A stretch of DNA of 64,000 nt from positions 4,282,622 through 4,346,621 of the forward strand of contig OU015525.1 in assembly GCA_907165065.1 (NCBI GenBank), in the 5' to 3' direction. Position 1 is the stretch's first letter. Each line of letters starts with the position of its first letter. The stretch is from Caprimulgus europaeus. Its lineage: Eukaryota > Chordata > Aves > Caprimulgiformes > Caprimulgidae. The position numbers were made by a program, and so were the translations under genes. The notes under the pieces were generated by a model. The model saw nothing but the letters and a program-made list of their open reading frames with translations. It ran no database searches and was not told the DNA's origin. This document shows positions 49,726 through 62,500 of this stretch, piece by piece.

Positions 49726-50934
49726 GGAAGTAGAAGGAGGGGAGAAGAAAGATGATCTTCAAGTGAATCACATTTCTGGAATGGGCCCAAATAGCAATTC
49801 AGAGTCTGGGAACTGTAAAAGACATTATAAATCTGATATATCTAAGAAATTTCCACATGTGGTTCCCAGTATACATTGTGTAAATTTTACTCCTTTCATA
49901 CAAATGATGACATCCTTGACAAAAGAAATCCGCCTGCCTTATTCATTTATCTGCTACAGCTCTGTGATACAGAATTTATTGTGCACCATGTTCTGCTGTT
50001 GATTTACTTTGTCTACCAATTAAGTTTTCTCATTTTGATTCCAAACTCCTTGGAGAAGGTCTAAAGCTGCATACTATGCTTGTGTAACTGCCTCTGCAGT
50101 AGGTCCCAAATGGGTCATCATCTTTGTTTAATACTGCAGTAGAAGTAGTCAATAGTATTAAGAACAGACAGATATCTTTACTAGTTTCTAAATATTTAAA
50201 TGGTATTGAGAAGCATATATTCCACCTCTCCTTCCTTCTTCAGACACTTTTTCTTCTGTAACATAGAAGGGACCTTCAAAATACCTTAAAAAAAAACTTG
50301 CCCAAGTATGGGCTGTCCAAAGCTCCTGAAATTTTGTCCCAAAGAATGGGAAGCATTGATATCTGACAATTAAAGTTGAACCAGTCAGAGACTGAAACCA
50401 TTTCTGTCATGGTTGGGAGGTATTTTCCGCAAAGTCTTAAAGATGAGGAGCCAACATTAATTTATAGCATTGAGCTATTAACATTTCTCCTTTTCCATAG
50501 CACATTTGATGCAAACTGGAATCTTATTCTGGTCTTTGCCTGATGTCCTAGGCAAAGACTTAATTATATATTTATTTGCAGTATGTAGTCCAGACACCAG
50601 ATGTCACTGCATGATGCAGAGTATTGGAGAGATGGTCTAAAGTCTGGTAAACAAATTGAGAGAAGGTGGAGCACAGACTGTGTGAACCCACATTTTCTTC
50701 TCTCTTTACTGACAGCTGTCTTCCTTTAGAAACATACTTTATTCAAGAAGAAACATCATTCTGTACATCAGCTAAGCAAGAGTGATCCAAAGTATAACCA
50801 ATAAACTGTTCTTAAAACAGCTCATTTAATTATTCCTCCAGATTTTATGAAGTAAGAGGAGGTTTGTACTTGGTAAAATGCTGTAATATAAGTTCTACAT
50901 TTTAATCTCAAGTATCTCTTTCTGAATTCATTGC

Positions 50935-51200
50935 AAAGATGTCCCCACAAATTATAGAAATTTATGAAGCTCGTATTTTTAGCTTAATAGTTTTCCGTTG
51001 GGAAATTGTATTTACCTCTAATCACAAACATCATGCTCAAATAAAAATATCATTATTTATAATTACAAAACAACACAATATCAATTTAAAACATTAGCCA
51101 GGAAGCAAGTACAGATCACCACATAAAAATGAAGATTGATTAACAATTATAGCACTGTCAGCCAGGAGAAGAATAATTATAAATGATTTTTCAAGCAAGT
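50935..51200. other. Candidate conserved non-coding block (low confidence)
   Basis: A long AT-rich, non-simple stretch with repeated TAATTA/ATTATAATTAC and ATTGATTAACAATTAT words and no recognisable repeat. It has the texture of developmental enhancers in gene deserts. No alignment supports this yet. Confidence 0.25.
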
Positions 51201-54200
51201 TAATATGAAGTAGAGATATGACAAGTAGAGATAAGAAGGTAGGGATAATTGTGAAAGCCTTATTGTAGGCATCATCCCCAGTGTCAACTGCCCTTTCTAC
51301 CCTGGGACGAGAAGGAACACAGCTTTCTCCCAGCTGTGTCCACAGAAGGACCAGGGACAGGGTGAGTTATGGAGCCTAAAAAGACATCTGCTGCTGAAAT
51401 AGACCTTTCAAACATCCACAAGGGAGAAAGAGACTTAATTTTCACTACAATTCCAGCAGCTTTATCAAGGCAATTGGAGTATTTTGTGTCTTCCTACACA
51501 TTGCCCCAACTCTGAGCTTTACCCATCTGAATTCGGGTTACTGATTTTTCCTGGCTTTCTTGGAGTGTCAATGGAGAGATGCTTTTGCTTTTTTTCTGTC
51601 TTTTATTTTTCCAGTTCTGTGTTCACTCTATAGGAAGTTACAACAGGTCCCTGGGACTAGCCACTTTGGAGAACATAGATAAACTCAAGGGATTAATAAA
51701 CTTATATACAGAAACATTGAAGTAAGAAAGCATGAGAGGACCCACATACTCCACTAGACCTGAGTTTATTTAGATAAAGGCATCCAGACACACTGGATTA
51801 TCTACCTAGCCAATAAGAACTGATTAATCTACCTTCTATAAATGTGAATGAGCAACTTCTTCTTGCTAATAATGTGAAACATAAAAAAGATTAAATTCCA
51901 CCCATCTTCAAAACAAACAAAGCAGCATCTGTCAGAAATAACAACCCTCTGAACAGCAGCAGTGACTTTCTCTCCTGCTCAGAAAGGGTCTGCAAAGGGT
52001 TTTGTTACAAACTGCTGGAGGTCTTAGTCTCACAAAACTGGAAAACAGGGATATTTCCCTGATTTTTCCTGTGGAGGTTAAAAATGGAAGGAGGTACTGT
52101 GTGCCAGCTGGGGAGCTCTGTGTGTAAAATGATGTCTCTGAGAGAGGCAAAGCTCCTACGCTTACTGACAGAAGCTTGAAACCCTTGATGCATGAGCATG
52201 AAAAGAGACTTTCTTTTCTGTACAGTTAGAGGATGTAATTCTGCCCTAACTAGAGCCTGGTACAGCAAATTATCTCCTGCCTCACCACAGGGCTTCAACA
52301 TTTCACAAGTGTTGGAAAAAAAATTATATTTTAACCCATATTTCCTCCCATTCTCAACTCTCAGTACACTGACATACCACACATTTTTTCCCCGCTCAAC
52401 TCCCACTATCCAAGAAGCCTCTCTCCTTTTGACCATTATATTTTTAACTGAAGGAGTAAGTTAAAATACATAATTTCAGTGTGCTCAGCACTGAATCTCA
52501 AGTGGAATTTTGGTCCCAGAGAGTCAAAAGGGTTGAGCCAGTCTTCAGTGGGCAATGGGCATGATATAACCCATGAGGGTTATGGGAGTTTGTGGTATTT
52601 TGTGCTTGGAACCACATACAGATCTTGATGATGGTAAGAGAAAGCCCATCACATCCCATCCCAGATGAGACAAACATTTACAGGGCACATGTCCCACAGA
52701 AATGTTGTGTGTAGTTTGATGGGGGAAAGCACAGCTTCCAGTTCATGTTTTGTGCCAAGCAACTGCTCTTTGTAGTTGGTGGCCAGCTACAAGAAGTGGA
52801 ACAGCATGTTTTTACAGTAAGAATTTTTATTTTTTTTAATCCATATCCTTTGTTTATTTTCTTTAAACTCTAAGTATAGGTCATTCGGTGGTAGGACAAT
52901 GTTCTGTCATGACAATGCCCTCCTAGAAACTATTCAGTTTGAAAAGGTTCATGAATTACTTGAAAGCTCTGAATTTGTAAGGCAGACTCTTAAGCAATGG
53001 AAAACAAGAACTCCACTAGGCAGTAACCTTTGTAGAACAGCCACACACTAAACTGGTTGATTTTCAAATAACTTTACAATCTTGACTCTTAGATGTATTG
53101 ATTCAGTATTTATCTTTCTTTGAAAAAAAGAAATGAAGAAGAAAAGTCTGTAAAAATGAGTACAGACGTAATATGGAGTCAAATGTTTAACATTCAGTGG
53201 ATTTTTCAGGAATTTTAATGCTTCTGACAGTCAGAACCCTCCTCACTGTCACTTTGTGTCTAGATACATATCTGTTTCTCACTGTGAGCACACCTGAGAA
53301 GTTAGTACCAATGTGAGGCACCTTGATACTCTAAAACACTTTACAAAACATAATTTGAGTGATTTCCCCTGCAAATGATATGCAATTCCAGAAGGATTCA
53401 GAGACCTAGGTCCTTGCCTACGCCATTGCAATGAACTTCAGAGATGCATCACCTGAAAATCTGGCATTCTAACTGATTCTAATTCATTATTTTAACAAAT
53501 GTGTGTGAACAAAGTAGAGAAACCTAACAGCAAAGACACCTTCCAGATGCACTTGCAGGGGCCAGGAGAGTGACTACGGATGTGTTGATGGATGAATGCT
53601 CACTCTAAGATGCAAGCAAAATCATTTTAGACTACATTGCATTATAAACAAGCTGCCACCAAGCTACTGTATAAATCACCTCAGAAACTGGGTGTCAGCC
53701 TAGGCTGTGGCAGCAATTCAAAAACAACCTGTCAGAGAGATTCCTCCCTCTCCCATCCAGAGATGGATGTGAAACGAACCAGGACTGATGAGTGTGAATC
53801 CCTGCATGAGTCACTGTGGGGCAAGAGGACAGTGGTGTGCCAGAAGGAAATTGTTCCACTCAGAACCTCTTTTGTGAAACATTGCATCCCCATCATCTCT
53901 GGAAGAAAACTGGGTCCCATAACCACCAAAGCCCTATAAAGAAACATTCTTTTGTGACTAGAAAAAAAATTTTGTGGTCACAAAATGCGATCTGGCCTTG
54001 ATTTTTCAGACAGATATGATGAGTTCCCTGTCACTCCTGATGGCTACTAGTGTGGCTTAATTTGTAATTCATTGAAAAGCAGAGGAAATCTTAAAATCAG
54101 TCCAGAGTATAATCAGGCTGCTCCATATTAATTCCACATGTATTGCTGCCTCACCCTGTCTACTCCATATCTTCAAAATACAATGCCTATTTCATACCTG

Positions 54201-54248
54201 CCATCTAGGACTAGGAGAAATGTGGTGGTACAAGATTGGGACAGACTG

Positions 54249-54302
54249 ATATATAGATATATATATATATATATATAGATATATATATATATATATATAT
54301 AC
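54249..54302. repeat. (TA)n microsatellite
   Basis: About 54 bases of almost uninterrupted TA dinucleotides with three GATATA interruptions, followed by ACACA. It is likely length-polymorphic and self-complementary. Confidence 0.97.
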
Positions 54303-54389
54303 ACAAAAGTTAGCTACAACCTGGTTCATCCACCACAGACATTTCCTCCTATTCTTACATTTGAATTATATAACCAAATGAATTATGTA

Positions 54390-54445
54390 ATGGACTAAGG
54401 TAAATATCTTGGTTGTAAATGTCTGTTTGGGGGTTCAAATCCAGC
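54390..54445 (+). mobile_element. Weak tRNA-like SINE head
   Basis: GGGGGTTCAAATCCAGCC (54429-54446) matches the tRNA B-box core GGTTCAAATCC, with an A-box-like TGGACTAAGG about 35 bases upstream. No tRNA arms can be paired convincingly, so it is taken as a possible SINE remnant and not a tRNA gene. Confidence 0.25.
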
Positions 54446-55212
54446 CTTTTCCTACTTACAGAACACATCTGCAGCAAGAAAATGAGCTTGCCCAGAGGAG
54501 GATGCAGATAAAATACATCAAGGAGGAAAAGGGTGGGTTGTTCTTTTTTTTCTTTTTGACATCATATATGGGGAAATGCCACCTAGAAGTGTTAAGAGAG
54601 AAGTCAAAAGTCATACAAAGCTGAGAACTGAGCTCAGTCTTGCTGAGCTGGGTTTCCATACTACCCAGCTGAAGAAAGAACAAGATTTCTCCATTTCTCA
54701 TCTTCAAGCTGATATAAAAAAATTAAGCACTGATTCAAGAATATATTATTTGTTTTTTAATGAAGATATAAGTTTACTATCACCCACTTCTTTGTTTTAG
54801 GATAGGACTGACATGCAAGTGATTGTTTCATCTGAAATTTCGGCCAACTTTCTAAATATAGTAAGATCCATTAAAAATTAGACAGTAGTAAATATTTAGC
54901 TTTCACAACACATTTTTAATAGGTTCTGAGAGTTCTCTCTCATTTCTGCTTTAAGAATTGAGAAACTGAGGTGCCAATTATTTTTTAAATAAGTACCTAT
55001 ATTTTCAAAAAGTCTGGGCAGCTGACATTTGCATTACCTCCATGTCCTCCTCCCTGAATGTCTTGATATGAAAGACACTTAGCTATTAGCCACAATTCTC
55101 TTCTTTAAGGAATACTTCAGTGCAAGCCTTAAATATGTTAAGTCCTACAGCCTTGGGTACTTATGCTACAGAAGGTAGCTGTAAGTAACCATTTCAAAGG
55201 GATGTAAAAAGG

Positions 55213-55345
55213 TCAAGTTCTATCCCTGGGCTTGGCTTCAATGGATTTAGTGACCTCAGGTAAATCTCTCCATCACAAAATGCCTCTCTTGATGCAACTG
55301 CTGAATAAGGATAGCAGCATACACTACAACCTTCACTGGAAGCTT
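55213..55345 (+). mobile_element. Ancient MIR-like SINE relic
   Basis: CAAGTTCTATCCCTGGGCTTG, TTAGTGACCTCAGGTAAATC, AATAAGGATAGCAGCATACAC and GGAAGCTTGTGAGGACAAAT run in the sense order of MIR-type SINEs ('gttctattcccagctctg...gtgaccttgggcaaatc...aaaatggggataataa...gttgtgaggattaaat'). It is diverged. Confidence 0.48.
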
Positions 55346-58300
55346 GTGAGGACAAATCCATGAATCTCTTGGAAGTGAGAGTGATGAGAGCAACTAAAAG
55401 ACATTGTAAAAACACGAGCCTATAAGTCAGCATATTCCTAAAGATTTGTTGATCCTGCAGTGTTGACCTAGTCACAGCCACTGCTAAAAAACCTTTCATC
55501 CACTACCCTGCTTTTGTGATCTTTAGTCACTACCTGCCACTTTGCTGGCTGGTACAATAGCCAACCTTAGTTTCTCTCCAAACTCTACTTTTTACAGTAG
55601 TCAGCAGACACAGTTCAAAGTTTCTCAGCAGTACAAGCAAAATTGAATCTGGTTACTGACAAGGTTTGGGGCCATATCCCAGGAGGAATGTAAAAAGGGT
55701 CAAAATTGGTGGCAAGTCCTAAAAAGTCAAGCATGTGGTGCCCACTAACAGAAATCCTACCAGATAAACTTCCACTCTGGGACTTTTACATTCCCCTTGA
55801 AGCCTTTGTCTCCACTGGCAATTGTAATGTGCTGTTGCACAGCTCCAGAAGCTTGTAAAGTAGAAACAATTCAGTGTAACCTCCCAAGCTGAGATATATT
55901 ATTTAAAGTTCTTCCCTCAATGACTTGGGTTGGTTTGTGTCTATTGTGCTTCCAAAGATCATGGAGAAGGAGACATCATGTACTCCAGTTTCTGATCCTT
56001 GACTGTATAACTTTGGTCCAAATTTTTTGCTGTGCCATTCATCAGACCTCCAAAGGGGAAGATAAGATTCTGTTGGCTTCCAGATCTACTAGGAGGATAT
56101 CCAAGGACAGAAATAGCAAGCTGCTCTACAAAAGTATTTACAAACTCATTATACACGGGGAAAGATCTAATTTTGATGCTCCATTTTCAAACAAGATTTC
56201 ACTCTGTCCTGTCTGAGTAGAAAACAATTTTCTGATCAGTGACAGCTTCAAGTGTCAACAGGAACAGCTTTAAGCCAGTTTCATTCACTTTTCAGTCCCG
56301 TAGGAGAGCAATAGGTGTGTAGCACATTACCTGCTTTCTCATAGTCACTTTGTATTTCCCTCCACAGTGGAAGGTACTGCCAGCTAACATTAGTCAGCAA
56401 AGTGGGTCATGGACAATTCTCTGTCTCTCTGTCTGAATTAAGATTAAAATTAAAGCCTCAGACAGTACCTTCTGGATAACCTTATGGCAAGTCCCACTGA
56501 AAGAGGGGGACTTGCTATAAAGGAGTCAAGTTGAGAAGCTAACAAAGTGAAGAGAGTCATACAGTATTTGATCTTCAGGAGCCAAGCAGTAAATTGAAAT
56601 AAATGGGATTTCAGATAGCTAAGTAACAGTGATATTTGTCATACTCCAAGAAGCTCACTGGTACACTCTGAAGACTACCTAAAAAGGATCAGACCATGAA
56701 ATCTTGGCTTAAAGTGAAGTATATTGAGATATTTCAGCTGAAATCAAGGCCTGGGAGGCAAACAGACAGACAATCTGTGTGGAAAAAATTTTAAGAAGTT
56801 GTCTAAAACATTGTTTAGATTTCTGACCTTCCTCTCCAAAAAAACATTTGAGGTTATGTCTTGGTGACCTTAATGTCTAAAGCATCAGGTCTTCATTGCT
56901 CATATTGAGCTCCATGTTGGGTTCCTGGACTTTGTACACACATATTGCTGTGATAGTATCTGAGGTTATCACATGTGCATTCTCTGTGGCCCAGGCATTG
57001 ATGACTTTTGGGATGCAACATTCCCTGTGGTTTTCTTCTACACCAGGAAGTAGATGCAGTAATAATCTGCCACCTGTATTTGGCTCTCAGATGTTGGGTG
57101 CAGTTCTGCCATCTCCCTGACCCAGTGCACAGACTACCCTGTCAAAACAGTGCCAGCAGGTGAGAGATGCACTGCAGCAGGAAAAAAATGTCTCCCACTT
57201 GAAGCACTTGTCTGATGGGCTAATGAACATTACACAGAGAAAGTATTTCATTTCATCCCTGCTATGTTTGAAGTGCTGCTACTCTTCACTTCTCAGTCAC
57301 CTGAATGAAGATTTCCCAAACTCAACTCCGATTGGGAAGTCAAATAGGACAGGGGACAGGAGAATTTGAAGACATGGGTTGGAATCCACAAACTGCATTT
57401 TTCTCTTAGTCTTTTCTCTGCTGTCATGGAAATATGACCTCTCTGGTGTACGATGCTGCCTTTTCACAGGAAAAATTGTCTTTCTCTTGATCAGCTCTAA
57501 AACTGAATTCCATATTGCTGATTCCCTTTTAACTAACTGCATATCATCCACATATGTTGGGAAATATGGTCACAGCTGATAGAAACTAATGATTTCTGTT
57601 AATTTTGTTAACTGAGAGGCAAGGACAGCTTGTTAATGAGTGACTAATTGAGATGTGAGTTAATAAATTCTCAGCTGAACTTGCTTGGATTGCCAGTCAT
57701 TTCTCAATTTTCTGTAGGGAGACAAGTCCTCAGATTGCACGTGGCAAGTTTTCTGCAGACATTAAAGCATGAAAAAAGAAAATATAAACACACAAGAGGT
57801 AAGAGCCCTGAATTACAAATAACTGGACAAGAATAAGCACTCCAGCATCTGAATGCTTGAATTTCCACCCGCCACAGAAATAACAGGTTCTATCCCCCAC
57901 TCACAGTGACAGTAGATGAAAGTTTGAGCAATGATAATTTTGGAAAAGAGCAGTTCAAGATCATATCATTGACTTTGTGTGATAGCAGAGAGGGCAGAAT
58001 TAAGGTCATCTGTGACAGCTTAACTAGAAATGCCAGTATTATTCATACATTCAATATGTCTCTTAATTACTGGCATGGTAAGAAAACATAATAGTGATTT
58101 TTGAGCTGCACCAGCACTAATGGTTTCAGTTCCTGACTGTCGCAGGCTTATGGGCACCCTTGGTTACATCATTTAGACTAGGATATATCTAACTAAATGC
58201 AGAAGTCTACACCTGACTTACCTGCATAGACTCTCTTTGCAGACAAGGAAGAGGTAGCCAACACCCACAGGGGAGCACAATGTGGAATACTTTTCAACAG

Positions 58301-58945
58301 AAGTGGATGTCTAAAATAGGCCAGGGATATAGTACCTTACAGAACCTTTCCCCTGCAGTGATCAGGAAGGGAGTCTGAGAAGACAAGCATTTTTACACCT
58401 TATGCATGTTAAAGTAGATGAGCCAAATCCTTTGCTCCTACATCTACACGCTTGAAAAGAAGAGACAATTGGTCATACAGTGTGACAAGCACAATGTGAT
58501 TTCCCATGAGACACAACCCTACTGCATGGCTGGACATTGCTTGTGTTTCAGTAGCGTGGTGAACTAGCCTCGAGCTATGCAATGGAGGAAGGATTTGAGG
58601 ACGACCTTGACAAGAGGAGTCACACCTATCGTTTGCCATAGCTGAAGAGCTCTCAGAAAAAAAAATTGCCCAAAAGGGAACATGAACTGTTCCTGTAGGA
58701 GTCTTTGGAGTCCACAGATATTCATGACTTACAATGCCTTCTGCCCAAGAAGTCACGCTTCTCTTTTAATTGGGGCTTAAAGGATCACATGCTTGTGCTC
58801 TCACATGAATCCAAATCTGTGCTCAGAGACAGCAAACAAGCACATACCTAAGCAATGAAATAGGAAATGTTGTTCCTATCTACTGTGCAGCTGACATTAG
58901 CACCATATCAAGCTTTGTGCAGATTCAGAAGAAAGTCAGTCCAAG

Positions 58946-58978
58946 CTTTGAACACTTTAACAAATTTGAACACTTTAC
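58946..58978 (+). repeat. Short tandem duplication, 17-bp period
   Basis: TTGAACACTTTA occurs twice, at about 58950 and 58967, as TTTGAACACTTTAACAA then TTTGAACACTTTACTAA. Confidence 0.75.
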
Positions 58979-59389
58979 TAACTAAGCAAAACTGATGCTA
59001 ACAGCAGTATGGTATTCCTCAGATGTCCCTTAGCCACCACTATGGAGAGCATCTGGACATGAGGTGAAATACTTTGTCCTCCTCCTGATTCACCAGGACT
59101 TGGAGAAATCATCACCCTGGTGTAGCATCAATATTCACAAGTAAAACCCTTCAGTTATGGTAAAGTAAAAACAAATACGGAGACTAGCCATCACAGAAGG
59201 CTGCACTCTTGCCACAATAGCATTTCTTTATAAGCTGTGGCAAGCAAATCTGATAAAGTAACAGCATTTGTGCATTTCAAGACCATGTTGTTCTGGGACT
59301 TGTAATGCAAAAAAAAAAAGGAAGTAACAAATTTAGGCGACAGGTCAGTTCTCATCAATCATCCCATATTTCCTTATTTCTTTCAGGTG

Positions 59390-59580
59390 ACAGCATCACC
59401 AGCCATTTAAAAAGTATTTATAAATGTCACTAATGGATTATCACTGTGTTTTGAAAAAAAGTTACATTTATTTATACATGGAATGCCAATTAAATTGAGA
59501 TTGCTATTGAAATTAATAAGCACCCAGTAAAATGTAAAGTGCACAATTGATTTTAGATCCTCTGTTATATGCACAGCATG
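59390..59580. other. Candidate conserved non-coding block (low confidence)
   Basis: A repeat-free AT-rich stretch with TTTATAAATG, CACTAATGGATTATC, CCAATTAAATTGAG and AAATTAATAAG words that resemble clustered homeodomain sites. Function is not shown. Confidence 0.22.
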
Positions 59581-62500
59581 TAATTACTAGTAGTAAATCT
59601 AAAATGAAAATATAGAAGCTTATGAGATGCTCCAGTGCAGTTGTTCATTTAGATCCACATAAATCCAGGGGACACACATTAGAAGTGCCAGGACTAGCAT
59701 AAAAGGACTAGGCTATAACTACAACCTTCATGGAAGGGAAACAAAAAAAAAATCCTTCTAGAGCAGAAAAAGAGAAAAAATATATATAACTCTCATCTGA
59801 GAAGCTAATGGGCATATGTTGATGTTTCTGTGTTGGGGGATAAAAATGAGCAAAATAAGTATTTTTTAACACACATTGCAGGATACATGATAAAAATGCC
59901 AGGAGATTCAAAGATTAACATTTCTTTAGTTTCCACAAATATGTGAAATTGGTAGGCAGAAGTGCATCTAGAACAACTAACAGTCAAAGTCATCAGATAC
60001 CTTTTACTGCAAATGATAGTTTTGTAGTGCAGTTTAATATCTGTTTTGCTTGCAAGTGTAATAGGAAACTTCAGTGATTCATGCAAAGCTACACTTTGTT
60101 CTGTTCTAGTTCGATTTTTATGCCATGCTTATCACCTTGGTATCTGAATTCCTGAGACATTAAGATTTCACTCACATTCCAAAGCATTTTTGTAAACAAA
60201 TCCGTCAGCCTCATAATCTGTTGTTCTAAATGTGATACAGGTTTCTATCTGTGCTCTTTAATTTCAGTTACTGTTGACTGGTAACTCTTGTCAACTACCA
60301 AAAGGGTCACAATATCTTGGTATGGACTGTTTGTATTATTGTCATTATATCACCCATTAGGGATCAGTCTATAAAGAAAAAAAATCTTCATAATCTTAGA
60401 AGTTAGTAAAGGTCATATTTTGGGATCTTAGGGAATTAAAAATTTATGTCAGAATCAGGTGGGATTTTTCTGGCTATGAGTGCCAGCGATACCCACAGAA
60501 GACAGGGAGATGCATTTCATCTACTGAGGTCTTCAAACCACAGTCTGGTGAAAAATTTCAGTAAAGTTGATCTAACAATAGCTGCCACATTTTGGAGGAG
60601 TTTGGCTTTAGATCCAGATCCAGAGACAGTGACCTGCCCAGACCTTGCGGGTGGAATTCAATGACCAAAGCTTTTTCCATTTGCTATTCTTCCACTTGCC
60701 ACCCCAGATCAGCATGTCTCCCACATGTCCTGTAACATATCTGGAAGGCCCATGGAGATGTCTTAAATATCTAAGTGTTTCTGATCCATTCAGTTGAAAA
60801 ATAGTATGGATCCTCCAAAGGGTCTCAAATTATAACAGAATCCTATGTTTAGGCTGTTTATTCTGTTCTATCTGTACATCCACACCATCTCCTTGAACAG
60901 TTTAATGACTAAGGTATCACTACATTCCTCTACAAGGCTCAGAAAAATATCTGTGTCCAAAAGCTCTTGAGCACAGTCACCTGAATGTAAATCTTCATCT
61001 GATACTAGGTTTTAGCTATCAATTGAGGACATAATTCCCATTGTGTTGGTTGTGATTAGCGGGAGAGGACACACAGAGCACATCTAATGGCATTTGGCTG
61101 CCACACTACACAGCTGAGGTTCTCTCATAGGAAGACACTTTCTCTCTTTGATTTCAGGTTTAGACTAAACACATTGATTGAGAGTGGATTATTCATCTGG
61201 GATCTTAAAAGGAAATAATATATCCAAGAACCACAGTTGTTCCAGTGTTTGAATGGGAACAAAAGAAACTTTTAAGACTCTATATCTAAATTTCATAGGA
61301 AGATAATTCAGTGGCTTCAAAATATGAATAATAGTCTTGGTGGCTGTGAGTGCAGACTTCTGATTTTTTTTTAATAAGCTCTGGCCACAGATATCTTATG
61401 ATCAATAGCAATATGAAGCAAACAACAAGAACCAACTATTTTTTATAAAGCAAAAAATATTTCTCAGTCACTCCAAAATTACCTTTGTGGATGGCTGGTC
61501 TCTGAGTGGTGATAAGCAGATATGTCAGAAGAGGGTTTAAGGTATATGTATAACTTTCTTTAATCCTCCTAAGCAAACCATGTTCATTCAACCATTATAT
61601 TTGCAAAAGGGGTTAGTAACACAATCTTAGAAGGAAGTTATATGTTAAGAAGGATACTCATCAGCTTTGAAACGTGTATAGGCAGAGCCACCAAGTTCAA
61701 GAGGAGTCTCAGAGTCTGTCTCTGCTTTATATGTATTAAAAATTACCCAGAATAATTGGGTCCTAAATCAAAACAGATTAATATGAAACACTATAAACAG
61801 CAATAATTATGGTGATAAGGTGGTCATCTGGATTCCATGAAGGTATTTTTTTCAAGAAGTAAATCACAGTAATTATCCAAATGAGTTCCAACTTCCTGAC
61901 TGCTCCACAAAAAGAGCAAAATGAGGTCACTATGGACCACCACTACCATCAACCTGTTATGTGAGAAGCAGAAATAATGAAGCCAGTCTTTTTGATGTGT
62001 CCTCTTTTCCCTTGATCACTTCCCCTGTAATCCTATCCTGACACAATGCCCATACTAGAAAGAAACAGTGGGCTTAGAGCTACATGTGTGCTACCAGGCT
62101 GGTGGGTCAAGATGTGTCGATCATCTGTCCTGGCTGTTGCTGGACAGGAGGCACAACTGAGCCCTGCCAGTCATCCAGGCAAAACATTAATTTTGATATC
62201 TCTTCACTACCAGGCTTTTACAGGAATTCAATTACCTCTGAAACCTCTATACCTAACTCACATTTGGTTGAAATTCACCATCATGTTTAAAAGGTTTTCA
62301 GAGGGGCAAGATAGTGAACCTGAGTAAAAAGGAGAATATTAAAAGTAATCTCATGTGAAAACCTCCACTGTCCAGATATCTCAGTAAAATTCTACCCTCA
62401 TTTAGTCTCACTGGATATGGGTACTCCTAGGTATTACAAAAAATTAGGGATACTAAGGCAAGTGAGGGTAGGAAATCTCCCTTAGTATTTTTTACTATGA

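Larger units (their letters stand above)
43586..54248. other. Unique non-coding sequence, repeat-poor
   Basis: Little repetitive sequence is visible apart from a MIR-like relic (48890-49015), a short CATA run and a small tandem duplication. Several AT-rich blocks look like candidate conserved elements. No exon, RNA gene or CpG island is recognised. Confidence 0.5.

Noticed and set aside
52005..52436. 143-codon minus-strand frame
   Set aside because: No recognisable domain, and no splice or promoter context. Treated as chance.
54429..54446. Possible tRNA gene from a perfect B-box-like GGTTCAAATCC
   Set aside because: Acceptor, D and anticodon arms do not pair. At best it is a SINE-head remnant.
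54954..54976. GAGAAACTGAGGTGCC as another MIR relic
   Set aside because: Only one short block matches, without ordered neighbours.
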